Source: Pantoea eucrina (GTDB lineage: Bacteria; Pseudomonadota; Gammaproteobacteria; Enterobacterales; Enterobacteriaceae). Taken from it: 64,000 bases of DNA. How positions within the stretch are numbered: position 1 is the first letter of the stretch; the number at the start of each line of letters is the position of its first letter. The notes below the pieces were generated by a model, which was given only the letters and a program-made list of their open reading frames with translations, was not told the origin of the DNA and made no database searches. The position numbers were made by a program, and so were the translations under genes. Location of the stretch: positions 62,001 through 126,000 of the forward strand of contig NZ_MIPP01000004.1 of the NCBI RefSeq assembly GCF_002095385.1, in the 5' to 3' direction. Of the stretch, positions 43,219-53,243 are shown one piece after another.

Positions 43219-44552
43219 GAGCGCAGCACCGCGTAGAGTTCCAGCTTCAGCTCACCCAGCGACTCCGGGGTATAAAAAGTACAGCCGCCGGAGGCAAGCA
43301 TCGCCTTCGCCGCATCCGTTGAAAGATCCAGCGCAAAGTACTGGTTCTCAAGGCGCAGCGGAATAGCTGCAGGCACATGGGGTAGCGGCCGGATGGTCAT
43401 ACCGCTCAGGGCAATATTCACCACTTCAGAAACGTCAGCGTGGCTGCCAGCCTTGCACAGCAGCGGAAAACGCGCCTGAAGTTCGTGATTTGGCAGAGAT
43501 GATCGAACAGAGAGATAAAAATCTGCCCCTTCGCGCAAACGGGCATCGTGCAGCTTTCCTTTCCACAGTACGCCCTGATTATCCAGCTCAATCGCGATAA
43601 CGCGGGAAGGCAGACTCGCCTCCAGCAGCGTGTCCAGTAGCATAAAGAGCGGCGGGAAAACCTGCTCCGGCAGCTCATGCCGGTAGCGTGGGATCTCCTC
43701 CGGCGTATTGCTGAGGGAAAACGTCAGCAGGCTGCCTGCCAGCCGCACCAGCTCGCGATAAAGCAGTTCAGGATGACGTGACGGCGCGTGGTGCAGCTCT
43801 GTCAGTACCGGATCGGCGCTGTTTAGCGCATTCAGCAGCCAGAACAGGGAAACGTCGGACACGGCAAAGTCCGCCATACGCTCATTGCTTTCGCGGCGCA
43901 GCTGCATCAGATGCTGACGCCGCGCCTGCAGGCGGTGCAGCAGGTCACCCAGCCCCGTAACCAGCGCCGGACAGGCAGTCAGTGCCAGCATGGGCGGGAT
44001 AAACGCCGCGTCGCGCACCCACTCTCCCTGCGCATTGCGCTTAAGACGGGCTACCGGACAGGTCAGATACGCGGCGTTTTCCTGATGCGCCAGCCGCAGC
44101 CGCAGGGCATAACGCTGCACCGCAATCTCCGTGATCTCATGACCGGCCAGTTCCTGCACGCGCTCCCGGGCGGCGATCCAGCGGCGCGGACGCTCGCTTT
44201 CGGCATCGTTGACCAGATTACCGCCGCTTGCGTTGATGAGCGGTAATGCCAGCACCACCTCCACACAATCCCGATCTGTGACGTTCGTTAAGTCACAGAC
44301 TGGCGGAAGCGCATCAGCCAGGCGGGTATCAACCAGCGTGCCATCGGTAAAGCGGACGGCAATGCGCGTCGCATTCAGTTTTGAGAGTGCCAGTGCGCCG
44401 TCATCGAACTCTGCACACAGCACCCCCCATGGATGGGCCAGCGTCATCCCTGCGACAGTGCCGGCCACGTGCGCGTCCCACATCGCCTGCTGCTGGAACT
44501 GCTGCGGCGTCAGAAACGCGCCCTCTTCCCATAACGGACGGTAAATTTTCAT
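43215..44552 (-). CDS. tssK: T6SS baseplate adaptor TssK
   Basis: A 445-residue TssK/VasE-family protein: 'PLWEEGAFLTPQQFQQQAMWD' type N-terminus (described: P-L-W-x-E-G-x-F-L-x-P-Q-x-F-Q), shoulder domain related to phage receptor-binding proteins, and a C-terminal 'FALDLSTDAAKAML' head domain. It connects the baseplate with the TssJLM membrane complex. It is full length and starts 14 bases behind tssC. Confidence 0.94.
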   Translation of the reverse strand: MKIYRPLWEEGAFLTPQQFQQQAMWDAHVAGTVAGMTLAHPWGVLCAEFDDGALALSKLNATRIAVRFTDGTLVDTRLADALPPVCDLTNVTDRDCVEVVLALPLINASGGNLVNDAESERPRRWIAARERVQELAGHEITEIAVQRYALRLRLAHQENAAYLTCPVARLKRNAQGEWVRDAAFIPPMLALTACPALVTGLGDLLHRLQARRQHLMQLRRESNERMADFAVSDVSLFWLLNALNSADPVLTELHHAPSRHPELLYRELVRLAGSLLTFSLSNTPEEIPRYRHELPEQVFPPLFMLLDTLLEASLPSRVIAIELDNQGVLWKGKLHDARLREGADFYLSVRSSLPNHELQARFPLLCKAGSHADVSEVVNIALSGMTIRPLPHVPAAIPLRLENQYFALDLSTDAAKAMLASGGCTFYTPESLGELKLELYAVLRS

Positions 44553-44566
44553 TCCGGATGGCCGCC

Positions 44567-46108
44567 TTACGCTTTCGCTTTTGGCATCCGGGATACCAGT
44601 GACAGGTTGACGTCCATGCCTTCCACCTGAAAGTGCGGCACCGCAAACAGCTTCACGCGGAAGAAGCCTGGATTGTCCTCAATGTCTTCCACTACCACTT
44701 TTGCTTCACGCAGCGGGTGCGAAGCCTGCAGTGCATCGCCAGGATTTGTCATCTCCGTCACCAGCGTTTTTATCCAGTTATTGAGCTCCAGCTCCAGCAG
44801 GCGACGATCTTTGGTGGTTCCGATGTTCTCGCGCTGAATCAGCTTCAGGTAGTGCGCAATACGCGACAGCAGGAAGATATAGGGCAGGCGGGCATTGATA
44901 CGGCTGTTTGCCGTAGCGTCAGCCGTGTCATACAGCGCCGGTTTCTGCGTGGAGTTTGCCGAGAAGAAGCAGGCGTAGTCGCGATTCTTATAGTACGAGA
45001 GCGGAATAAAGCCGAGGTTCGCAAACTCAAACTCGCGGGTTTCCGGGATCATCACCTCTGACGGGATTTTCACCTGGCTGCCGGTGCCGAGATCATAAAG
45101 ATGAATAGGCAGGTCATCTACTGCGCCGCCCGCCTGCGGACCGCGAATTTGTACGCACCAGCCGTTGCTGATGAAACTTCTCTCCATATTTGCGGCAAAA
45201 GCGAACGCGGCGTTTACCCACAGATATTTCTCGTGGTCCGGTCCTTTCACCTCCTCCGCGTAGTTAAAACTGCGTACCGGCATGGTGTCGGGGCCCCAGG
45301 GCAGACGACCCAGCACGCGCGGCATGGTCAGGCCGATATAGCGGGCATCATCGGTTTCGCGGAAAGATTTCCACCTGATGTACTCAGCGCGATCAAAGTA
45401 GTTGCCGATATCCTTAATGGCCGCGACCTCTTCCATGGAGTCTTTCAGGAAGAACGCCGGACCTGCTGAACCGATAAACGGCATATGCGCAGAGGCAGCC
45501 ACTTTAGAGATGTTGCGCAGCAGCGCGATATCCTGTGCGGATGCATCAAACTCATAGGCTGAAATGACTGCCCCAATCGGCTCACCGCCTGGCATATCGT
45601 ATTCAGCAACGTAGGTCTGCAAATAGAGACCGCTCTGGACTATTTCCGGCGCATCTTCAAAGTCCTGGCGCAGGTCATCTTTCGATATGTCCAGCACGTC
45701 GAGCTTTACGTTCTGACGAAAATCGGTTTTATCTACCAGAGATTTAAGGCCGCGCCACACCGACTCAACCTTCTGAAACGCCTCATGGTGCATCACTGCA
45801 TCCAGCTGACGGCTAATCTGCGCATCAAGCTCAGCAATGTGGTGATCCAGCAGATGCTTGTCGAGTTTCTCAACCTGTGTGTTGCTGCTTTTCAGACGGG
45901 TAAGCAGCACCTGTATGGCCGCGGTAACGCGCTCATCGGCCGAGGCGTCTGACAGCGCCTGACTATCCTGCCAGACGTTCAGATCGCTGAGTTCAGAGAC
46001 CGGATTGAGATTAATTTTATCAAACAGCGAGGCGTAAACGCCCTCCGCTGCCGGGTGCTGCGGCACGGCGGCACTGCCCGCAGACAGGGTTTCATTCTGA
46101 ACTGACAT
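44567..46108 (-). CDS. tssC: T6SS sheath large subunit TssC
   Basis: A 513-residue sheath protein (VipB family), with 'FQKVESVWRGLKSLVDKTDF', 'GFIPLSYYKNRDYACFFSAN' and the C-terminal 'DNPGFFRVKLFAVPHFQVEG' that is the usual end. With TssB it polymerises into the contractile sheath around Hcp. It is 38 bases behind tssB and starts at 'MSVQNETLS'. Confidence 0.96.
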   Translation of the reverse strand: MSVQNETLSAGSAAVPQHPAAEGVYASLFDKINLNPVSELSDLNVWQDSQALSDASADERVTAAIQVLLTRLKSSNTQVEKLDKHLLDHHIAELDAQISRQLDAVMHHEAFQKVESVWRGLKSLVDKTDFRQNVKLDVLDISKDDLRQDFEDAPEIVQSGLYLQTYVAEYDMPGGEPIGAVISAYEFDASAQDIALLRNISKVAASAHMPFIGSAGPAFFLKDSMEEVAAIKDIGNYFDRAEYIRWKSFRETDDARYIGLTMPRVLGRLPWGPDTMPVRSFNYAEEVKGPDHEKYLWVNAAFAFAANMERSFISNGWCVQIRGPQAGGAVDDLPIHLYDLGTGSQVKIPSEVMIPETREFEFANLGFIPLSYYKNRDYACFFSANSTQKPALYDTADATANSRINARLPYIFLLSRIAHYLKLIQRENIGTTKDRRLLELELNNWIKTLVTEMTNPGDALQASHPLREAKVVVEDIEDNPGFFRVKLFAVPHFQVEGMDVNLSLVSRMPKAKA

Positions 46109-46146
46109 CAGGATTGTCTCTCGTATTAGTCCGTTAAGGGGAGAAT

Positions 46147-46644
46147 TCAGTCGTGGTTACTGGCGAGGGCAGAAAGCTCGCTGCGCAGTTCACGGCTCAG
46201 GGCCGGATCTCTGAGAATGGTTTCAAACTCTTTGCGAAAGGTCGCATTGTCGAGCAGGTTGGATTTCAGATCGCGCAGCAGGTTGCGCATGGCCAGCATC
46301 ACATTGAGCTGCGGGATTTGACGGGCAACCTGTTCCGGCTCGAAGTCCTTCATGCTGCGAAATGTCAGGCTGACCTGTTGTTCGCTACCGTCAGCGGCGA
46401 CGGCGTCTGGTACAGCGTAATGTACCGCAGGTGAAAACTCGCTCAGCACGCTGTCAAAGTTGTTTTTGTTGACGCTGATTTTTTCGCGTTCAGAAACTAC
46501 ACGCTTATCTCTGCCGTTGCTGAAATCGCCTGTCACCAGCAGTTTCAGCGGCAGCTCAGTTTTCTTCTGTGTCCCGCCGGTATGCAGGTCAAGGCGCAGA
46601 TTAATACGTGCTTTAGGGATCTCGTTTTGATAAGAATTGCTCAT
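46147..46644 (-). CDS. tssB: T6SS sheath small subunit TssB
   Basis: A 165-residue VipA-family protein: 'IPKARINLRLDLHTGG'-like start, 'LKLLVTGDFSNGRD' and the C-terminal helix 'LNVMLAMRNLLRDLKSNLLD'. It is the first gene of the leftward T6SS operon, so the main promoter should be in the 330-base gap before it. The ribosome-binding site is CAGGAG, 6 nt from the ATG. Confidence 0.95.
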   Translation of the reverse strand: MSNSYQNEIPKARINLRLDLHTGGTQKKTELPLKLLVTGDFSNGRDKRVVSEREKISVNKNNFDSVLSEFSPAVHYAVPDAVAADGSEQQVSLTFRSMKDFEPEQVARQIPQLNVMLAMRNLLRDLKSNLLDNATFRKEFETILRDPALSRELRSELSALASNHD

Positions 46645-46976
46645 ATTTACTCCTGTAAAAATGGCGAAAAAAACAGATAACCCCTCTGCTTCCTTAGGGG
46701 TATGGCGTGAATATAAAATAGGCCGGATTAATAAATCAACCGCATGGGTTAAATTCTTATAATTGATTTATATAGAAAAAAAGCGAAAATTCGACTTAAG
46801 TCATTGAAATTGATTTTTAAAACATTGTTCAGATTTATCTGAAAATTAATCGATTGTATTTTTCACTCCGCCAGGTTATGAGACCTCTGCGCAGTTAACT
46901 TGATCAGCATCTTTTAACTGTTGTTTTATGGAACAGTTCCTCGATGTAATTAACAAGCAGGTAAAACCAGACGCTT
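46645..46976 (-). promoter_or_regulatory. Leader and promoter region of the T6SS operon
   Basis: A 332-base AT-rich gap upstream of tssB and behind the MgtC-family gene. A hairpin ACCCCT(46680-46685)/AGGGGT(46696-46701) lies in what would be the tssB 5' leader, about 35 nt before the ATG. I see no sigma-54 consensus. Exact promoter elements cannot be fixed by eye. Confidence 0.4.
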
Positions 46977-47681
46977 TTAATCGCGCTCCATACCGCACAC
47001 CTGCCAGCGCACCGCACTGACGCCCTTCTCCAGGCTGATGCGGCTGACAAGATTTTCCAGCTGCTGGGTCAGATTGGGCTTACCCAGCACTTCGGCGCTG
47101 ACCATCATGCGCTGCGAGCTGTCGATATCTTCACTCTGCAGCGACTGCAGGCGCAGATCGCTGTTGCCTAAACTGTGCAGCATCAGGCTGCGTACCTGTA
47201 CCTCATCCTGCGCCAGGCAGGTGATCTGCACCGTATAGTGCTGCACCGCTTCGGCGGCCGGCACCAGCGTCTGACGGTTGATGCTCCGCGTCAGTTCGCG
47301 CAGCAGAATGTTAGCGCACAGGATGATCAGGGTGCCGATAGCCGCCTCCAGCAGTAGCCCCATGCTGCACAGCACCCCTACTGCCGCCGTGCACCAGAGC
47401 GTGGCAGCGGTGTTGAGTCCGCGCACGTTCAGGCCATCACGCATAATCACGCCGCCACCGAGAAAGCCGATGCCAGAGACCACGTAGGCGGCGATGCGCG
47501 ATGCGTCATGGGCAATACCAGGTACGCTCTGCGTCATCAGTACAAACAGGCAGGCACCGGTGCTGACCAGCGCGTTGGTGCGCAGGCCGGTCATGCGCTG
47601 CCGCAACTGGCGTTCGCTGCCGATCAGCGCACCCAGAATCAGTGCTGCAGTCACCCGCAGCAGGAAAATTTTCCAGTCCAT
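46977..47681 (-). CDS. MgtC/SapB-family inner-membrane protein
   Basis: A 234-residue protein with four to five transmembrane helices and the MgtC signature: 'GALIGSERQLRQRMTGLRTN' (E-R-Q..G.RT) near the N-terminus, then 'GIGFLGGGVIMRDG' and 'AATLWCTAAVGVLCSMG'. A C-terminal ACT-like cytoplasmic domain follows (from about 145). MgtC proteins inhibit F-type ATP synthase or act in Mg2+ limitation and intracellular survival; here it is a stand-alone gene beside ddlA, and the link to Mg2+ is inferred from the family. Confidence 0.88.
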   Translation of the reverse strand: MDWKIFLLRVTAALILGALIGSERQLRQRMTGLRTNALVSTGACLFVLMTQSVPGIAHDASRIAAYVVSGIGFLGGGVIMRDGLNVRGLNTAATLWCTAAVGVLCSMGLLLEAAIGTLIILCANILLRELTRSINRQTLVPAAEAVQHYTVQITCLAQDEVQVRSLMLHSLGNSDLRLQSLQSEDIDSSQRMMVSAEVLGKPNLTQQLENLVSRISLEKGVSAVRWQVCGMERD

Positions 47682-48094
47682 TTTATCCTCCGCATGTCAG
47701 CAGACGCTGACAACAGCTCAGAATGAAAGAATGGATCGCAGCGGGCGACGTGCTGCACGTGAGGCAGCAGATGAACAGAGGCCATTCGGGAGGGAATACG
47801 CCATCTCAACGCGCGGTTAAGACAGCGGGAACACTATCTTAGCGCGGACGCCTTTTGCGATCGTTTGGGACAGTTGTCCAAGAGAGTGCTCCTGTTAAGT
47901 AAACCGCCGCGATTTTAAGCACAGGAAGTCGCGTAATCAAACTGATTTCCCGTCTGTTTAGGGATGATTGACCGTTTTTTGCAACAGCGCGAGCACGGCA
48001 GCAGGCGCGCCGTTCTGATGCGATTTGCGCTCCCCTGACCCGGAATACGCGTGCTATCTTAGCTGCTCGCTTAACTGCAATCGGATAAGAAACA

Positions 48095-49189
48095 ATGGCA
48101 AAACAGCGCGTAGGGATTGTCTTCGGCGGCAAATCTGCTGAGCATGAAGTCTCATTACAATCAGCAAAAAATATTCTGGATTCGCTGGACCCGCAGAAAT
48201 ATGACGCGGTGCTGCTGGGCATTGATAAACAGGGCCGCTGGCGGCGCTATGACGCCGGCCGCTTTCTGCTCAACGCTACGGATCCGGCGCGCATTGCGCT
48301 GCACCCGGAGGGAGAAGCCGTGGCGCTGATACCCGGAGGCGAGCGGGCGCAGTTTATCGGCTGTGAGCAGGCGGAGCCGCTGCCTCATCTGGATGTCATT
48401 TTTCCGATTGTGCACGGTACGCAGGGGGAAGATGGCTCACTGCAGGGGCTGCTGCGCATGGCGGATGTCCCGTTTGTCGGCTCGGATGTACTGGGGTCCG
48501 CAGTGAGCATGGATAAAGATTTTACCAAGCGTCTGCTGCGTGATGCCGGCCTTCGCGTTGCGCCGTGGATCAGCGTGACCCAGGCAGAGCGCGACACGCT
48601 GGACACGGCAGCGGTCATTGCGCAGCTGGGCCTGCCGCTGTTTATCAAACCGGCTAATCAGGGATCGTCGGTGGGCGTCAGCAAAGTTACCGATGCCGCT
48701 GAGTTTAACGTTGCTGCCGATCTGGCGTTCCGTTTTGACCGCAAAATCCTGATTGAAACAGGGATTAACGGGCGTGAGATTGAGTGTGCGGTGCTGGGTA
48801 ACGACGCGCCGGAAGCGAGCCCGTGCGGAGAAGTAATGGTGCAGGATGCGTTCTACGCCTATGACACCAAATATATCAACGCCAGCGGTGCGCAGGTGGT
48901 AGTGCCGGCAAACATCAGCCGGGAAAACAGCGCGGCTATTCAGGCAACCGCGCTGGCCGCCTTCAAAGCGCTCGAATGTTTTGGCATGGCGCGTGTCGAT
49001 GTGTTTCTGACGGATCGCGACGAGATCGTGGTGAACGAAGTGAATACCCTGCCCGGCTTTACCAATATCAGCATGTATCCCAAGCTGTGGCAGGCGGCGG
49101 ATCTGAGCTATCGCGATCTGATCAGCCGCCTGATTGAGCTGGCACAGGCTCGACATCAGCAGCGTCAGCGCTTAGCCAGCACGATGTAA
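48095..49189 (+). CDS. ddlA: D-alanine--D-alanine ligase A
   Basis: A 364-residue ATP-grasp ligase making D-Ala-D-Ala for peptidoglycan. '[20 protein letters not shown]' (A-E-H-E-V-S) is the N-terminal signature, followed by '[19 protein letters not shown]', '[16 protein letters not shown]' and the C-terminal '[19 protein letters not shown]'. It matches DdlA over its full length. The start ATG has a modest 'GGATAAGAAACA' ribosome-binding site. The stop is 7 bases from the convergent diguanylate cyclase gene. Confidence 0.97.
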   Translation: MAKQRVGIVFGGKSAEHEVSLQSAKNILDSLDPQKYDAVLLGIDKQGRWRRYDAGRFLLNATDPARIALHPEGEAVALIPGGERAQFIGCEQAEPLPHLDVIFPIVHGTQGEDGSLQGLLRMADVPFVGSDVLGSAVSMDKDFTKRLLRDAGLRVAPWISVTQAERDTLDTAAVIAQLGLPLFIKPANQGSSVGVSKVTDAAEFNVAADLAFRFDRKILIETGINGREIECAVLGNDAPEASPCGEVMVQDAFYAYDTKYINASGAQVVVPANISRENSAAIQATALAAFKALECFGMARVDVFLTDRDEIVVNEVNTLPGFTNISMYPKLWQAADLSYRDLISRLIELAQARHQQRQRLASTM

Positions 49190-49196
49190 GCGGCGC

Positions 49197-50615
49197 TCAG
49201 GCCACATGACTGGCGCTCAGCGCGGCGGCGGGCGCCACCTGGTTACGTCCGTTGCGCTTGGCGCTATAGAGATGTTTGTCTGCTGCGGAAATCAGCCGGT
49301 TGATTACCTCCGGCCACTCCCGCTCGTGCCGGGCGCAATCCCACGCCAGGCCCATACTGGCCGTCACCGTCACGCTGTTTCCTTTGATCCAGAACTTTTC
49401 GCGCGCCAGCGCCTGGCGCACGGACTCCGCCAGCCGGTAGAGCTGTTCCGGCACGGCATCAAACACCACAATCACAAACTCTTCGCCGCCAAAGCGGCAG
49501 ATCATGCCCTGCTGCTGCGCCACCTGTTGGATACGTCGCCCAATCTCTTCCAGCACGCTGTCACCGGCGTCGTGTCCGAAGTTGTCGTTAATGGTTTTGA
49601 AGTAATCGACATCCAGCATGATCACGCCGGTATGGCGCTGCAGAGAAAACGGCATCTGTTTCAGCTGTTCATACAGGCCGGAGCGCGACAGCTGCTGCGT
49701 CAGCACATCGACGTTTGCCCGCAGCGCCAGACGCTGATTAAGCTGACGGATAGCGTCCATACTGACCGCCACCAGCAGCGGGCTCAGCGCAACGGTCGCC
49801 ACCCCGAGGCGTGCCGACGTAAGGTGGCCAATCGGCAACAGCGCGTCGTTACCCTGAATATTCATCACGCCGTGAGAAACCAGCACAATCTCTGTAATAC
49901 CGGTCAGCAGGATCACCACGCTGGTGACCGGCATAGGCAGCACAATCGCACACCAGATCAGCGCCGGCACCGGAAAGGTCAGACTGCCGGCGCCGCCAAT
50001 CAGCGCGCCCGCTGTCAGCGACAGCACCACGGCGAGCAGCGGCAGCAGCGTCGCCGGCGTCAGCAGCTGACGCAGAGAGACGCTGCGCAGCGGGCGGGCC
50101 AGCATAACGGGCAGCAGCATCAGCGAGGTCGAGATCTGTTCGCTGAACCAGTCAGCCCATGCGACCACAAAGCGCGCATTGAAATCGATGCCCTGCGCCC
50201 AGGCGCCCCAGGTCGCACAGGCAGCGGCCCCGAGTAAACAGGCGGGAAAAATGCGCATCGCATTGACGACCTGACTGCTGGCAGCTGGTGTCTGCAGCGG
50301 TCTGATCAGCATACAGACCGCGACAAGCGTAAACAGAATATTGGCGATATTGATCGTGACAGCAGCAAAGGCCCAGCCTGAAAATACCGTGTCGTTAAAA
50401 ATCATCGCGGCCAGAGCAACAAGATAGCTGGAGGGCGTATGCAGAAAAGGCTGACGGACAATCAGCCCGGCAATCAGCGCATTAACAGGCCAGAACAGTG
50501 AAAACTCTTCAGGGACCCGCAGGTGGCTGCCAAGAAAACAGAAAAAGAGCGTAATCAAGAAAAGCGTGAGAGCATTTTTCTTATCGTTATGTTCATCAAA
50601 CAGCGAAACGCGCAT
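49197..50615 (-). CDS. MASE1-domain diguanylate cyclase
   Basis: A 472-residue inner-membrane protein. The N-terminal MASE1 domain (about residues 12-290) has around eight hydrophobic helices and the 'FSLFWPVNALIAGL' signature; a GGDEF domain follows with active-site 'CRFGGEEFVIVVFD' near residue 380. It makes cyclic di-GMP from two GTP. I see no RxxD inhibition site at the usual position upstream of GGEEF, so product inhibition may be absent. The signal sensed by MASE1 is unknown. A single gene, convergent with ddlA. Confidence 0.92.
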   Translation of the reverse strand: MRVSLFDEHNDKKNALTLFLITLFFCFLGSHLRVPEEFSLFWPVNALIAGLIVRQPFLHTPSSYLVALAAMIFNDTVFSGWAFAAVTINIANILFTLVAVCMLIRPLQTPAASSQVVNAMRIFPACLLGAAACATWGAWAQGIDFNARFVVAWADWFSEQISTSLMLLPVMLARPLRSVSLRQLLTPATLLPLLAVVLSLTAGALIGGAGSLTFPVPALIWCAIVLPMPVTSVVILLTGITEIVLVSHGVMNIQGNDALLPIGHLTSARLGVATVALSPLLVAVSMDAIRQLNQRLALRANVDVLTQQLSRSGLYEQLKQMPFSLQRHTGVIMLDVDYFKTINDNFGHDAGDSVLEEIGRRIQQVAQQQGMICRFGGEEFVIVVFDAVPEQLYRLAESVRQALAREKFWIKGNSVTVTASMGLAWDCARHEREWPEVINRLISAADKHLYSAKRNGRNQVAPAAALSASHVA

Positions 50616-50836
50616 TCATCCGCATCCTGTAACCTGAAATCGTTGCCGCGTTGCAGTGGCACCCCCCTTTTATTGAACATCAGATCGTGCGGTGCCAATT
50701 CAGCGAACAGGTTCGGGTTTACTCTCCTGTTCGGCTGGCTAAGGCATCCGGCCTGCAGACGTTCTGCCGCCGATTATGCCGCGCCCGAACAAAAACCGTC
50801 TACCCGTGATATCCGATTTTTGCCGGGCATAATCAT

Positions 50837-52312
50837 TTACTTAACGGCTACCGGCCACTGGCTCAGCCGTATGCCCCGCTCCGGCGCATTTTCACCAAAG
50901 TCGCGCAGAACCGCTTTCACATCCGGATCGAGATATTCCGCGTTACCCTGCTCCACAATCACCAGGCTGTTTTCCGGAATTTCTGCCAGCACGCCCTGCA
51001 GCTTAGGGTTATGCATAAACGTCAGGTTCTGATGAAAGCGCAGCACATAGTGATCGTCATGGCGGGTGAGCTGCAGCGCATTGCGGTGGCTCTGATAGAT
51101 GCTGCAGAGGATCTGCACGGCGATCCCGAGGAAAATACCGGCCAGCATCCCCAGCAGGATGATGCCGCCAATCGTGGCCAGAAAAGGCACCGACTGCGCC
51201 CACCCCATCCGGATCTGCTCAGCAAACAGGCGCGGCGTCGCCAGCTTGTAGCCGGTGTAAAGCAGCACAGCGGCCAGGCTGGCCAGCGGGATCGCGTTGA
51301 GCAGCGAACTGAACCACAGGCCGCAGACCAGCAGCAGGACGCCATGGATCAGAATTGAGAGTTTACTCTGTGCACCGACGCTGACGTTCACCGAACTGCG
51401 GACAATGACAGCGGTAATCGGCATTGCGCCCAGTAATCCTGCCGTTAAGTTACCTATTCCCTGCGCCACCATCTCTTTATCAGGCGAAGGAGCCGGATAC
51501 TGCGGACGCAGTTTTTTCAGCGCCTCCTGGCTGAGCAGCGTCTCCAGGCTGGCGACCAGCGCCAGCGTAACCGCTACCACCCAGACGGCGGGATTCTGCC
51601 ACGCCAGCCAGTCCGGCGTTTCCAGTTCAGCGGCCAGCGCGCTAAGGCTGTCAAACGCAGGCAGTACGATACGCGGTAACCCGTCGCCCAGCGCCGGAAA
51701 GAGCCGGTCTCCGGCGAAGGTTGCCATACAGCCAATCAGCACCGCCACCAGTGGACCGGGGATCCAGCTGAGCACCCTGACTGACTTAACCAGCGGCGTG
51801 GTCCAGAGCCAGAGCGTCAGCAGGCCCGCGGCTGCTACCCCAATAGCACTGGCTGAGAACGCGACATTGCCTGACATCAGCGCCCCCAGCCCGCCCTCTC
51901 CGGCTGCGCCCAGCGCCACAGGGATCTGCTGCATAATCAGCAAAATGCCGATTGCGGCCAGCATGCCTTTAATCACGCTGCCGGGCACCAGCGCGATAAA
52001 CCGCCCGGCGCGCAGCAGGCCCAGCAGGCACTGCAGGACACCCGCCAGAATCAGCGCGGTCAGAAAAGCAGAAAAACTGCCCAGCGTCTGGATGGACGCC
52101 ACCACAATCGTTACCAGCCCTGCTGCCGGGCCGCTGACCGCAAAGCGCGACGGACTCAGCGCGGTTACCAGCAGCCCGCCAATTACACCGGTAAGCAGAC
52201 CGGCGAAAGGCGGCAGACCGCTGGCCTGAGCAATGCCCAGGCAAAGCGGCAGCGCCACCAGAAATACCACCAGCCCGGCCGGAATATCCTGCCGCAGTGT
52301 TTTAACGTTCAT
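50837..52312 (-). CDS. SulP-family inorganic anion transporter
   Basis: A 491-residue SulP protein. 'DIPAGLVVFLVALPLCLGIA' type start and 'GLLTGVIGGLLVTALSPSRF' mark the family, followed by about ten more membrane helices; the C-terminal 90 residues resemble a short STAS domain ('FHQNLTFMHNPKLQ', 'SLVIVEQGNAEYLDPDVKAVLRDF'). SulP proteins carry sulfate, bicarbonate or dicarboxylates; no carbonic-anhydrase gene is adjacent, so the substrate is not clear from context. Confidence 0.9.
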   Translation of the reverse strand: MNVKTLRQDIPAGLVVFLVALPLCLGIAQASGLPPFAGLLTGVIGGLLVTALSPSRFAVSGPAAGLVTIVVASIQTLGSFSAFLTALILAGVLQCLLGLLRAGRFIALVPGSVIKGMLAAIGILLIMQQIPVALGAAGEGGLGALMSGNVAFSASAIGVAAAGLLTLWLWTTPLVKSVRVLSWIPGPLVAVLIGCMATFAGDRLFPALGDGLPRIVLPAFDSLSALAAELETPDWLAWQNPAVWVVAVTLALVASLETLLSQEALKKLRPQYPAPSPDKEMVAQGIGNLTAGLLGAMPITAVIVRSSVNVSVGAQSKLSILIHGVLLLVCGLWFSSLLNAIPLASLAAVLLYTGYKLATPRLFAEQIRMGWAQSVPFLATIGGIILLGMLAGIFLGIAVQILCSIYQSHRNALQLTRHDDHYVLRFHQNLTFMHNPKLQGVLAEIPENSLVIVEQGNAEYLDPDVKAVLRDFGENAPERGIRLSQWPVAVK

Positions 52313-53243
52313 GGCACACGCTCCTCAGCTGATTGCGGTACAGATGACGCAGAGGGTATTTAACATAGCCTGAGCGGTGCTCATGACAGGGTAAAACGGC
52401 GCCGCGATATTTCACTGATAACGGTTTTTGTATCATCACAATCATCTTCTCTTTATGCCTGCGTATCTGATTTGCAGATAATAAATGCCCTCTGAGCAGG
52501 AGGCCGTAAACCTCCGCAGCGGAAACAAAGCAGCTTCACCTCACAAAAATTGGTTATAGCCGCTTAAGATTTAAGTTGCATCTTTATTATTTAACGCCGC
52601 GGGACGGCAGCCGTTTTGTAAAATAAAAGTCAGGAAAGGTAATTAATAAGTCAGTTTAAGCAAGCATATTTAAAAGAGGATAATTAGTTAAAGCGATTAT
52701 ATTTCAATGGATAAAAATCTATAAAAAATAACGCAAGAAGCTGGCTGACAAAAATATACATATTACCTGGCAGCAGCGTGCACCGCGCTGGCTAATAATC
52801 GCACTATAACCAGGATAGTTCTTAGTTATTAAAATTAATGCTTAGCGCAATAATCTGTATTATCCGGAAAACATCAAAATTATCCACTCATCGCTGGCGT
52901 AAAATCAGGTTATATATCATGAAATGCCGCCAGCGCCTGGCAGCTAACGCAAAATGTAAATATGCGTGGCTCTGACGGTAAAACGTAATCCCCTGCGCCG
53001 CCGGGTGTTTTTTCAGTGGTCAAATTATTTACCGTTCCACTCTTTTATGCAGTTACTCCGGCTCTGCGCGGCAATCTCAGCGCAGGCCATCGTGAAACAC
53101 AGCGCTGTGATACGGGCAGCTATAAGCTGAACGCATGACGTTAGCCGTGATGAGAAAGATATCTGCCAGAGCGCTGTAAAAACGTACCGGTTAACGTAAG
53201 CTGTGCGCAGTCGCCGGTTACGTTCAGGTCACAGGAGAGAAGT
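52313..53243. other. Long AT-rich non-coding region
   Basis: About 930 bases between the SulP gene and the PgeF-like gene. No ORF with a recognisable domain. Low GC and many A/T runs; it probably contains both divergent promoters. The region 53100-53243 ends in a good AGGAG ribosome-binding site for the next gene. Confidence 0.5.

Noticed and set aside
47839-48222. 127-codon minus-strand ORF upstream of ddlA
   Set aside because: It is antisense to the ddlA start and promoter and has no domain.
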